This document shows positions 7,974 to 15,381 of a DNA stretch of 64,000 nucleotides, one piece after another. The DNA comes from an uncultured Collinsella sp. GTDB taxonomy: Bacteria > Actinomycetota > Coriobacteriia > Coriobacteriales > Coriobacteriaceae. The notes under the pieces are model-generated. The model saw nothing but the letters and a program-made list of their open reading frames with translations. It was not told the origin of the DNA and searched no databases. The stretch lies in NCBI GenBank assembly GCA_900542905.1, contig UQPF01000005.1, positions 1 through 64,000 of the forward strand. Direction: 5' to 3'. Position numbers and translations under genes: made by a program. The stretch's first letter is position 1; the number at the start of each line of letters is the position of its first letter.

Positions 7974-9416
7974 TTAATGGGTAGGGTCAGCGGGAATAGT
8001 TGAATTGGCGGGCGTTATGCCAAGGATGTGCTCCAGGGTATCGAGCAGCTCATGCGGCATGGTCGACACCACATGAACCTCGGCGCCGCGACTGGTAAGG
8101 CTTGCGAGTAAATCGTCACGATGATACTCGTCAAGCGTCATGCCGTCAGCGTTGAACATGAGCTTAGGCATAAAGAGCATAACCCCCGAGAGGTCCTGCG
8201 GCAGCTGTTCCAGAATGTCGCAGGCGACGATGAGGCCGGTCACGTCCACGTTGCCGCCAAAGTAGCGATTCTTGATGGCCGTGACGGTGCCGGCGAGCCC
8301 CTGCGGCGATTCCACGAAACGTGCCACGGTGTCGCGTGCGCTGGCGCCCGAGAGGCACAGCAGGTGCTGGCTGCGAGCGGCGATGGCCTTGCGGACGCGG
8401 GCCAGTCGCTCGGCATCGGCGGCAAGCACATCGTCCGTCTCGTCTAGGTATGAGCGGATCATGCCGATACCGTCGTAGTACTGCGGATAGCCGTCGTAAA
8501 AGTCCGCCTCGGGCGGATCGATGCCGGCGTCCAGGTAGAACTCGTCGCTCATCTGGAAGGTGTGGCGGCCAAAACGCTCGAAGGCGCGGTCCTGGTAGGG
8601 ACGGATCATGGCAATGGTCTCGCGCGCCAGTTCGGGCTTGTCGCTGTATGACCAGCTAAAGCGGTTTTGGTGCTTGGTAAAACCGAGCGGCACAATGCCC
8701 AGGCTTGTGATTTGCTCGTGCTCCTCGCAAAAGCGCAGGGTCTTTTCCAGCTCCTCGCCGTCGTTCATGCCGGGGCACAACACGATCTGCGCGTGAATCT
8801 CGATGCCGGCGGCCATGATGGCCTCGAGTACGTCCATGCCGCGCTGGGCGTTGCGGCCCATCATACGACGGCGGACGTCGGGGCTCACGGCATGGACCGA
8901 CACGTTCATGGGGCTCATGTTGCGTTGGATGACGTTTTGCACGTCCTCGTCGGTGAGGTTCGTGAGCGTGACGAAGTTGCCCTGCAAAAAGCTCAGGCGA
9001 TAGTCATCGTCGCGGATGTAGAGCGTGGAGCGGCCACCCTTGGGCAGCATGGTCATAAAGCAGAACACGCAGGCGTTCACACAGGTACGCATGCCGTCGA
9101 AGATGGGGCCATCGAACTCCAAACCCCAATCCTCGCCGGGAAAGCGGTCAAGCTCGACGGGGGTGACGGTGCCGTCGCGCGGGTCGAATACCTCCAAATC
9201 AACGGTGTCGTCGTCTGCTTCCCAAAGCCATACGATCATGTCGGTGAGTTGCTCGCCGTTGACCGTGAGCACGCGCATGCCCGGCTCGATACCCACATCC
9301 CATGCGGGCGACTCGGGACGCACGTTCTTAACGAGCGCGCCCTCACCCGGCTCGGGGTCGCGGCTGCGCCCGTAATCGGCCACCTCGGCGGCGTATGCGG
9401 GTACGGTCTGGTCCAT
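7974..9416 (-). CDS. DUF512 protein: PDZ domain plus radical SAM-like iron-sulfur domain
   Basis: The 480-aa protein has an N-terminal PDZ-like segment (about 20-90, with PAWDVGIEPGMRVLTVNG) and a radical-SAM-like core whose cysteines are arranged C-x3-C-x2-C in TCVNACVFCF (about 130), then the DUF512 C-terminal domain. The start was moved to the ATG at 9416, two bases after the ispH stop; the upstream frame reads as an Arg/His-rich shadow of ispH. Its function is not known. It sits between ispH, itself a 4Fe-4S enzyme, and der. Confidence 0.88.
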   Translation of the reverse strand: MDQTVPAYAAEVADYGRSRDPEPGEGALVKNVRPESPAWDVGIEPGMRVLTVNGEQLTDMIVWLWEADDDTVDLEVFDPRDGTVTPVELDRFPGEDWGLEFDGPIFDGMRTCVNACVFCFMTMLPKGGRSTLYIRDDDYRLSFLQGNFVTLTNLTDEDVQNVIQRNMSPMNVSVHAVSPDVRRRMMGRNAQRGMDVLEAIMAAGIEIHAQIVLCPGMNDGEELEKTLRFCEEHEQITSLGIVPLGFTKHQNRFSWSYSDKPELARETIAMIRPYQDRAFERFGRHTFQMSDEFYLDAGIDPPEADFYDGYPQYYDGIGMIRSYLDETDDVLAADAERLARVRKAIAARSQHLLCLSGASARDTVARFVESPQGLAGTVTAIKNRYFGGNVDVTGLIVACDILEQLPQDLSGVMLFMPKLMFNADGMTLDEYHRDDLLASLTSRGAEVHVVSTMPHELLDTLEHILGITPANSTIPADPTH

Positions 9417-9418
9417 GA

Positions 9419-10318
9419 TTAGCGGCAAAGCTCCTTGATGCGCTCGACGGCGCGCTCGATGTGTTCTTGCGGGGTGGAGGCTCCGGCGGTGATGCCGATG
9501 TGGTGAGCGTCGGTAAACCACGCGGCCTGGAGCTCGGAAGCTTCCTCGATGTGATGCGTGTGCTCGCAGGCGTCTGCGCAAATCTGAGCCAGGCGGCGGG
9601 TGTTACCCGAGTTCTTGCCACCCACGATGACCATGCAATCACAGCGTTTGGCAAGTGATGCGGCTGCCTGTTGGCGCTCGCTCGTGGCGGCGCAGATGGT
9701 GTTGATCACGCGCAGCTCCTGCACGCGCGGGGTGATGGCAGCCACGATCTCGGCGAGGTTCTGCGCGGTCTGGGTGGTCTGCACAACCAGGCCCACCTTG
9801 CCCTTGAGCGACAAGGCGTTGGCATCGGCGGCACAGCTCACGACCTGCGCATCATTGCCGGCGTGGCCTAGGATGCCCTCCACCTCGGGATGGCCCGGCT
9901 CACCCACGACGAGTACGCGATAGCCCTCGCGCACCAGCCGCTCGGCAGCCACGTGGACCTTCTTGACGTAAGGGCAGGTGGCGTCGACCACGTTGAGATC
10001 GCGCTTGCGGGCAGCATCGATCACCTGTGGCACCACGCCGTGGGCGCGGATGATCACGGTACCCGACGATGCGTCGTCCAGGTTTTCGGCCAAGCCAACG
10101 CCTGCCTCAGCGAGCTCGCGCACCACGATGGGGTTATGGATGAGCGGACCCAAGGTATGGACCTGAGTGCACTCCCCTGCCTGCGGCGCGGCGGCCAGCG
10201 CCATATCGAGCGCACGCTGTACGCCGTAGCAAGTGCCGGCGTGGGCGGCGATCTCGATGGTGGGCGCGGTTGCCTGGTCAGACGCAGTCGCGGCGGTGTT
10301 CGTCACATTCTCGCTCAT
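9419..10318 (-). CDS. ispH: 4-hydroxy-3-methylbut-2-enyl diphosphate reductase
   Basis: This iron-sulfur enzyme (about 299 aa) makes IPP and DMAPP in the last step of the MEP isoprenoid pathway. The three cluster cysteines are seen in AGTCYGVQRA (C30), DATCPYVKK and INTICAATSERQ; the catalytic glutamate lies in GHPEVEG and the ATSERQ substrate segment is intact. The ATG at 10318 was chosen because it starts two bases after the plsC stop; an in-frame ATG at 10348 would overlap plsC and has no better ribosome site. The N-terminal 20 residues (Ala/Thr-rich) are non-conserved. Confidence 0.95.
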   Translation of the reverse strand: MSENVTNTAATASDQATAPTIEIAAHAGTCYGVQRALDMALAAAPQAGECTQVHTLGPLIHNPIVVRELAEAGVGLAENLDDASSGTVIIRAHGVVPQVIDAARKRDLNVVDATCPYVKKVHVAAERLVREGYRVLVVGEPGHPEVEGILGHAGNDAQVVSCAADANALSLKGKVGLVVQTTQTAQNLAEIVAAITPRVQELRVINTICAATSERQQAAASLAKRCDCMVIVGGKNSGNTRRLAQICADACEHTHHIEEASELQAAWFTDAHHIGITAGASTPQEHIERAVERIKELCR

Positions 10319-10320
10319 GG

Positions 10321-11049
10321 CTAGAACCTGCCTGGATGCTCGGCGCAAAGGTCGTCTCGCATGGCGTAGACGCGGTTCATGGCCTCGGACTCAAACCATT
10401 CCAGGCGCTCCGTGCGTTTAAGCCCGGCCGGTGCGTCGGAAAGCGAGACGGCCTTGCCGGCGCGGATCCAGCATTTCTTGGGACGCATGATCTTTTTGCC
10501 CGCGGGCGTGATGTCGGACCAGCCGCAAATGGCGAGCGGGTTCACAGGTGCCTTGCCCATCTGAGCGATGAGCGCAAAACCGCCGTGGACCTCGGGCTTG
10601 ATATCGCGCGAGCGGATGCGCGTGCCCTCGGGGAAAATCAGGACGTCCTCGCCGCGCTGCAGCGCATGCTGGGCGGCGCGCAGGCACTTCATATCGGCAG
10701 TACCACGCTCCACGGGGATGCCGCCAACGCGGCTGAAGGCCCAGCGCACAATCTTGCTCTTGGCGAACTCGGACTTAAAGATGGGACGAATGCGGCGCCC
10801 CCCAAAGAACAGCGCCGTCTCCACGGCCAAGAGCTCGGCCATCGAGGTGTGGTTGCAGATGACCACGCTGCCGCGGCCTTCTTGGCGCTCAAACAGCAGG
10901 TCGGCATCCTCGACCTTCCAGCGCCACATGAGCTTGGAGAAGGCCCAAAGGATGGCCATAACCACGACGACAGTGCCGCGGATGAGCGCCGGGAACTCGG
11001 CGTAGGGGGCGTTGTAATAGTCCTCGGGCGTCTGCTTAAACAGGCGCAT
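10321..11049 (-). CDS. plsC: 1-acyl-sn-glycerol-3-phosphate acyltransferase family protein
   Basis: A 242-aa membrane-bound acyltransferase that should convert lysophosphatidate to phosphatidate. One hydrophobic helix (about 24-40) precedes the catalytic block. The FPEGTRIRS motif (about 149) and the segment GGIPVERG are normal, but the catalytic HX4D motif reads NHTSMAE (H67, E72), so the Asp is replaced by Glu. Acyltransferase fold assignment is secure; the exact acceptor is less so because of that change. AAAGGAGG precedes the start, and cmk ends three bases upstream. Confidence 0.9.
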   Translation of the reverse strand: MRLFKQTPEDYYNAPYAEFPALIRGTVVVVMAILWAFSKLMWRWKVEDADLLFERQEGRGSVVICNHTSMAELLAVETALFFGGRRIRPIFKSEFAKSKIVRWAFSRVGGIPVERGTADMKCLRAAQHALQRGEDVLIFPEGTRIRSRDIKPEVHGGFALIAQMGKAPVNPLAICGWSDITPAGKKIMRPKKCWIRAGKAVSLSDAPAGLKRTERLEWFESEAMNRVYAMRDDLCAEHPGRF

Positions 11050-11052
11050 GGG

Positions 11053-11739
11053 CTACCTCCTTTGGTTGATGAGGTCCTCGATAATGCGGACGACCTCGTC
11101 GATGGTGTGGGCGGTGGAGTCGACGTGCACGGCGTCCTCGGCGGGTACGAGCGGGGCGACCTCGCGGCTGCTGTCGAGCTTGTCGCGCTGCTTAAGGGCG
11201 TTGAGCGTCTCGTCGACCTCGGCCTCGAGCTGCTCGGACGTGAGCGGCTGGGCGTCGTTTTGGTGACGCTGCAGCACGCGGCGGCGGGCGCGCTCACGCG
11301 GGTCGGCGGTCAGGAAGACCTTGACCTGCGCGTTAGGGAACACGACGGTTCCGATGTCGCGACCCTCGGCCACGATATCGCGGTCCTCTGCGGCACGGCG
11401 CTGATGGATGAGCATGGCGGCGCGCACGCCCGGGTAGGCCGAGACCTTGGACACGTTAGCGTCAACCTGCGGGGTACGAATGGCGGCCGATGCGTCCGCG
11501 CCGTCGATGGTCAGGCGCGTGTCCTCGCCGGTACCGTTGGTAAAGCGGATTTCGATCTGCTCGGCGAGGGCATCGATGGCTGCCTCGTCGTCCAGGTCGA
11601 TGCCGCGGTCGAGCGCGGCGAAGGTGACGGCGCGATACATGGCGCCCGTGTCGAGCTTGTTAAAGCCAAGCTGACGGGCGATCTCCTTAGCGATGGTGGA
11701 CTTGCCGGAACCGGCGGGGCCGTCGATGGCGACGATCAT
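11053..11739 (-). CDS. cmk: Cytidylate kinase
   Basis: A 228-aa nucleoside monophosphate kinase phosphorylating CMP and dCMP. The P-loop GPAGSGKST is at 7-15, followed by LDTGAMYRAVTFAALD, the GRDIGTVVFP segment and the lid RRRVLQRHQND. The size matches the family. AAGGAAG lies 7 bases before the start codon. In many genomes cmk precedes der and plsC in the same operon, as it does here. Confidence 0.97.
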   Translation of the reverse strand: MIVAIDGPAGSGKSTIAKEIARQLGFNKLDTGAMYRAVTFAALDRGIDLDDEAAIDALAEQIEIRFTNGTGEDTRLTIDGADASAAIRTPQVDANVSKVSAYPGVRAAMLIHQRRAAEDRDIVAEGRDIGTVVFPNAQVKVFLTADPRERARRRVLQRHQNDAQPLTSEQLEAEVDETLNALKQRDKLDSSREVAPLVPAEDAVHVDSTAHTIDEVVRIIEDLINQRR

Positions 11740-11805
11740 GCAATGCTTCCTTTCGATGGGTGACGTGCTGGTATGGTTCGCGGGCGTTGGGGCGCGGCGA
11801 GTTGC

Positions 11806-12732
11806 CTAGCCCGTGTAGCGCTCACGGTAGGTGTTGCGCTTGGGTGCGGAGCCGTGGCTGCCGTGGTGACGCGTGCGGCTGGCGGGCGTGTTTTGGGGCT
11901 TGCCGCCGCGCATGGCGCTGGCCTGCTTGGGAGGGATGCCACCGCTTTTGAGGATCTGCACCTCGCGGTCGGTGAGCTCGCGCCACGAGCCCTTGGCCAC
12001 GTCCTTGAGCTCCAGGCCGGCAAAGTTGCAGCGGTGCAGGCGGATCACCGGGTGGTGGATCTTGCTCAGCATGCGCTTGACCTGGTTCTTGCGGCCTTCG
12101 CGGATGATGACCTCCACGGCGGTGGTACCGGGCTTGATGCCTTGCGGAGCCACGGCCTCGGCCTCGCGCGCGTTAATGACACGGCAGATTGCCGGCTGGC
12201 ATAGGCCGTCGTCGAGCTCGATGCCACGGCGTAACGGCGTGAGGTCGCGGTCGGACAGTTCGCCGTCAACAAGTGCCTGGTAGGTCTTGTAGACGTGCTT
12301 GCTCGGGTGCAGCAGGTCCTGCGACAGGTCGCCATCGGTGGTAAAGAGCAAGAGGCCCGTGGTGTCGCGGTCCAGGCGGCCCACCGGGAACAGACCCGGA
12401 AAGCGGTCGCGGGGAACCAGGTCCGCTACACAGGGGCGCTCCTGCGGGTCGCTCATGGTGGTGAGGTAGCCGGTCGGCTTGTAGAGCATCAGGTACACGG
12501 CGCCTTGATTGAGCTTGACGGGCATGCCGTCGACCTCAATGTGATCGCGGTCGACATCGACCTTGGTGCCCAGCTCGGTCGCGACCTCGCCGTTAACGGT
12601 CACGCGGCCGGCGGTCATCAGGTCCTCCGAGCCGCGGCGGCTCGCCACGCCCGCACGCGCCAAAAAGCGCTGCAGGCGCATGGTGTGCGGGTAGACGGGC
12701 TGGGCGTCGGCTGCGGGTACTGCGTTGCCCAT
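11806..12732 (-). CDS. Large-subunit rRNA pseudouridine synthase, RsuA/RluB family
   Basis: The 308-aa protein has an S4 RNA-binding domain at its start (RLQRFLARAG, ASRRGSEDLM) and a pseudouridine synthase domain with the catalytic aspartate in GRLDRDTTGLLLF. The position next to scpB and cmk is that of RluB homologues in other Gram-positive bacteria, so 23S rRNA is the likely target. The C-terminal tail of about 35 residues is Arg/His/Gly-rich. Two starts are plausible: the ATG at 12732 (AGGGGAG upstream, used here) and the ATG at 12768 (GGAGG six bases upstream, overlapping scpB). Confidence 0.92.
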   Translation of the reverse strand: MGNAVPAADAQPVYPHTMRLQRFLARAGVASRRGSEDLMTAGRVTVNGEVATELGTKVDVDRDHIEVDGMPVKLNQGAVYLMLYKPTGYLTTMSDPQERPCVADLVPRDRFPGLFPVGRLDRDTTGLLLFTTDGDLSQDLLHPSKHVYKTYQALVDGELSDRDLTPLRRGIELDDGLCQPAICRVINAREAEAVAPQGIKPGTTAVEVIIREGRKNQVKRMLSKIHHPVIRLHRCNFAGLELKDVAKGSWRELTDREVQILKSGGIPPKQASAMRGGKPQNTPASRTRHHGSHGSAPKRNTYRERYTG

Positions 12733-12754
12733 GGCGCGCGTCTCCCCTGCTTCG

Positions 12755-13483
12755 TTAGTCCTCGTCATGCAAATCCTCCGAGGTCTCGTCGACGACCAGG
12801 GTCTCCAAGTCCTCGACTGCCTCAACATCTTCAACATCGGTATCAAGCAGTTCGCGCTCTTCGTCCAGGTCCTCGGCCTGATCCTCGAGCGTGGACTGAA
12901 TGCTGCGGCCGCTCAGGCGCTCACGGATAAACTGGCGCGACTGCTCGTCGGGGGCAAACTGCTCCAGATCGGGCAGGTCGCGGGTGGAGCGCAGACCGAA
13001 CTTTTCCAAGAAGGCGTTGGTCGTGCCGTAAATGATGGCCTGGCCGCGCTGGGGGTCACGGCCGAGCTCGCGCACCAGACCCTTGTCCACGAGCGACGCG
13101 ATGACGCCGTCTGAGTTGACGCCGCGGATGCCCTTGACCACCTCGCGCGTTACGGGCTGGTGGTATGCGATGACGGCCAGGGTTTCGAGCGCCGCCTGGG
13201 ACAGCTTTTGCGTGTCCCAGCTCAACACATAGGCCTCGACCACGTCGTGGTAGGCGGGGTGCGTGAACAGGCGCCAGCCGCCGGCGACCTCGCGCAGCTG
13301 AAAGCCGCGGTTGGCCTCCTCGTACTCAACCTTGAGCTCGGCGAGCAGCGACGCGCACTCGCCGGGGGCGATATCCAGTGCGCCGGCCAGCGCGGGCGCA
13401 CTTACCGGGTCGCTCGACACCAGCAGCAGCGCCTCGAGGGCACCTTTGAGGCTATTTGCCTCCAGCGTGGAAAGGGTTGACAT
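12755..13483 (-). CDS. scpB: Segregation and condensation protein B
   Basis: ScpB (242 aa) forms dimers of winged-helix domains that bind the kleisin ScpA and, through it, SMC in the condensin complex that compacts the chromosome. Core motifs are seen: LEALLLVSSDPVS, ETLAVIAYHQPVTR, IRGVNSD and ALIEKGLV-like LVDKGLVRELG. After about residue 190 the protein carries an Asp/Glu-rich tail of roughly 50 residues that is longer and more acidic than in typical ScpB. It lies 11 bases after scpA. Confidence 0.95.
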   Translation of the reverse strand: MSTLSTLEANSLKGALEALLLVSSDPVSAPALAGALDIAPGECASLLAELKVEYEEANRGFQLREVAGGWRLFTHPAYHDVVEAYVLSWDTQKLSQAALETLAVIAYHQPVTREVVKGIRGVNSDGVIASLVDKGLVRELGRDPQRGQAIIYGTTNAFLEKFGLRSTRDLPDLEQFAPDEQSRQFIRERLSGRSIQSTLEDQAEDLDEERELLDTDVEDVEAVEDLETLVVDETSEDLHDED

Positions 13484-13494
13484 GGTTGCGGCTC

Positions 13495-14307
13495 CTATTC
13501 AGTGAGCTCGGGGCCCTCGCCGGGCACGTATGCCTCGGCTCCCTCGACTCGGTTGATGCAGATGGTTCCGAAGATCTCGTCCTGGCTCAGCGTGAGCGAG
13601 CCGCGCTTGGCAAGCTCAAGCATGGCCAGGAAGGTGACGACGAGCTGCTCGGTGGTGGCATCGCCGTCCAGTAGCTCGCGGAAGGTGCAGGTTTGGTGTG
13701 CCATGGTAAAGCGGTCGACTGAGGCTACGGTCAGGTCGAGCGGCACGCGATGCGGCGCCACGTGCTCGGCCTCCAGCAGGAAGGTCTGTCGCTTGCCGTC
13801 CAGGTCGGCGCAGATGACGGCGAGACCGCGCAGGGTGATGCCTGCCAGGTAGTCGGGCATGAGCCCCAGAAACTCCGGGTCGGGACCGGCCACACGCGGG
13901 TGCATGCGGCTTTCGGCCTGCATGCGGGCACCGAGGGCCGCAGCCGCGCCCTTAAACTGCTTGTAGGCAATCAGGCGCTGGATCAGGACCTCGCGCAGGG
14001 CGTCGCCGTCGAGCGCGCTGAGTTCCTCGAGGTCTTCGTCGAACTCGTCATCGTCGTCATCGACTTTGCGTGGGGCCTCCTGCGGCACCAGAGAGGCGGC
14101 CTTGATGTCTAAAAGGGTTGCCGCGACCAGCAAAAAGTCGCTCGCCACGTCCAGGTCCAGTGCCTCGATGCGCTCGGCCTCGGCAAGGTACTGCTCGGCC
14201 ACCTCACTGATCGAGATGGCGCCGATATCTACTTTTTGGCGGGTTACCAGCTGCAGCAGCAGGTCGAACGGTCCGCTGTAGACCTGCGTCGACACGCGAT
14301 ACGACAT
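13495..14307 (-). CDS. scpA: Segregation and condensation protein A (kleisin)
   Basis: ScpA (270 aa) bridges the SMC heads in bacterial condensin. The N-terminal kleisin signature YSGPFDLLLQLV (about 10-21) and the DIGAISISEVAEQYL helix are present; an acidic patch (about 90-105) is followed by the C-terminal winged-helix region (LVVTFLAMLELAKRG). AAGGAGG gives a strong ribosome site. It is the first gene of the scpA-scpB pair. Confidence 0.96.
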   Translation of the reverse strand: MSYRVSTQVYSGPFDLLLQLVTRQKVDIGAISISEVAEQYLAEAERIEALDLDVASDFLLVAATLLDIKAASLVPQEAPRKVDDDDDEFDEDLEELSALDGDALREVLIQRLIAYKQFKGAAAALGARMQAESRMHPRVAGPDPEFLGLMPDYLAGITLRGLAVICADLDGKRQTFLLEAEHVAPHRVPLDLTVASVDRFTMAHQTCTFRELLDGDATTEQLVVTFLAMLELAKRGSLTLSQDEIFGTICINRVEGAEAYVPGEGPELTE

Positions 14308-14391
14308 CTTCGACCTCCTTTGACGGCGCCTTCGCGGCGCGGTTTGGGTGCATGTTACGACCGTTTTGCACGGTCGACCTGTTAGTTTACC

Positions 14392-15075
14392 TTAGATGGC
14401 GGCGATTGCGAAGTTAAGCAGCTGCTCAGCGAGCGGATACACGGTAACGTCGAAATAGCGACCGATTACGTCGATGCCGGTCCACATGGGCAGCAGGTAC
14501 AGCACCAGGATGAGGATGAGCATGGCGTATTGCTGCAGGCGGTAGTAGTTGGCGAGCGCCTTGCCCTTGAGGAAGGGCACGATGATCGACGAGCCGTCGA
14601 GCGGCGGGATCGGGATGAGGTTGAAGAACGCGAGTGACAGGTTGACTACGATGAACGTGGCGCCGAAGTTCATGATCTGCGATGCCACGGCAAAGGACAT
14701 GCTGGTGTAGAGGTTGCCATAGGTCAGGCGCATGAGGGCGGCAGCAAGACACGCGAGTGCGATGTTCGATGCGGGGCCGGCTACGCTCACCAGGACCTCG
14801 TCGCGCTTGGGGTGCTTGAGGTTGTTGAGGTAGACGGGTACGGGTTTGGCGAAGGCGAACACCGGGCCACCGGCTGCGAGCATGAGCAGCGGCAGGATGA
14901 TGGTGCCAAACGGGTCGATATGGTTGAGCGGGTTGAGCGAGACGCGGCCGCGCGAGCGAGCCGTTTTGTCGCCGAGCGCCCAGGCTGCGGCGGCGTGCGC
15001 GCTCTCGTGGATCACGATGCCAACGATGACGGCAACGGCACTGGCGAGCAGGTTCATGATGTAGCTGCTGGACAT
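14392..15075 (-). CDS. Site-2-protease-type (M50) membrane metalloprotease
   Basis: This 227-aa membrane protein is a rhomboid-sized intramembrane zinc protease homologue. The zinc-binding HESAH lies in a hydrophobic helix at 23-27 and the third-ligand region reads LIPIPPLDGSSI; about five hydrophobic spans are visible. It lacks PDZ and CBS domains, so it belongs to the short actinobacterial/clostridial group. Substrates are unknown. AGGGGAG precedes the start. It stands just upstream of scpA with an 84-base gap. Confidence 0.92.
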   Translation of the reverse strand: MSSSYIMNLLASAVAVIVGIVIHESAHAAAAWALGDKTARSRGRVSLNPLNHIDPFGTIILPLLMLAAGGPVFAFAKPVPVYLNNLKHPKRDEVLVSVAGPASNIALACLAAALMRLTYGNLYTSMSFAVASQIMNFGATFIVVNLSLAFFNLIPIPPLDGSSIIVPFLKGKALANYYRLQQYAMLILILVLYLLPMWTGIDVIGRYFDVTVYPLAEQLLNFAIAAI

Positions 15076-15084
15076 AACGCTCCC

Positions 15085-15381
15085 CTAGCGGACGCGGCGC
15101 GAGGCGCGCGTGAGCAGGTAGTCAATTACAAACAGGATCACAGCGACGATAGCATAATCCAGGCGGAACACACCGCCAAAAGGCGACGTGATGACGCCGT
15201 AGCCGGCGATGGCGCTCGGCAGTGCACGCGAAAGCTCAACGACAAAGCCAACGATCTGCAGCTTGGCGGTGAGGCCGCTAAAGCACAGCAGCACGGTCAT
15301 CGCGCTCATAAAAATGCCGCAGATGCGACACGCGATGGCGATGATGCTCATCGCCACGGCAGCGGCCTTACGAGAGTTCAC
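15085..15381 (-). CDS. Small membrane protein of unknown function
   Basis: A 98-aa protein that is hydrophobic almost throughout, with two or three membrane spans (SIIAIACRICGIFMSAMTV near the start; YAIVAVILFVIDYLL near the end). I chose the GTG at 15381 as start, since GAGGAGA lies eight bases upstream; it overlaps the 3' end of the ABC-F gene by 14 bases, and the longer open frame only reads that gene out of phase. No function can be given. The coupling suggests co-expression with the ABC-F ATPase and the M50 protease. Confidence 0.75.
   Translation of the reverse strand: MNSRKAAAVAMSIIAIACRICGIFMSAMTVLLCFSGLTAKLQIVGFVVELSRALPSAIAGYGVITSPFGGVFRLDYAIVAVILFVIDYLLTRASRRVR

Noticed and set aside
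6398..7984. A 528-codon open frame on the plus strand opposite plsY and der.
   Set aside because: It is a GC-driven shadow of two well-identified minus-strand genes. It has no ribosome site and reads as a His/Val/Gly-rich composition typical of antisense frames.
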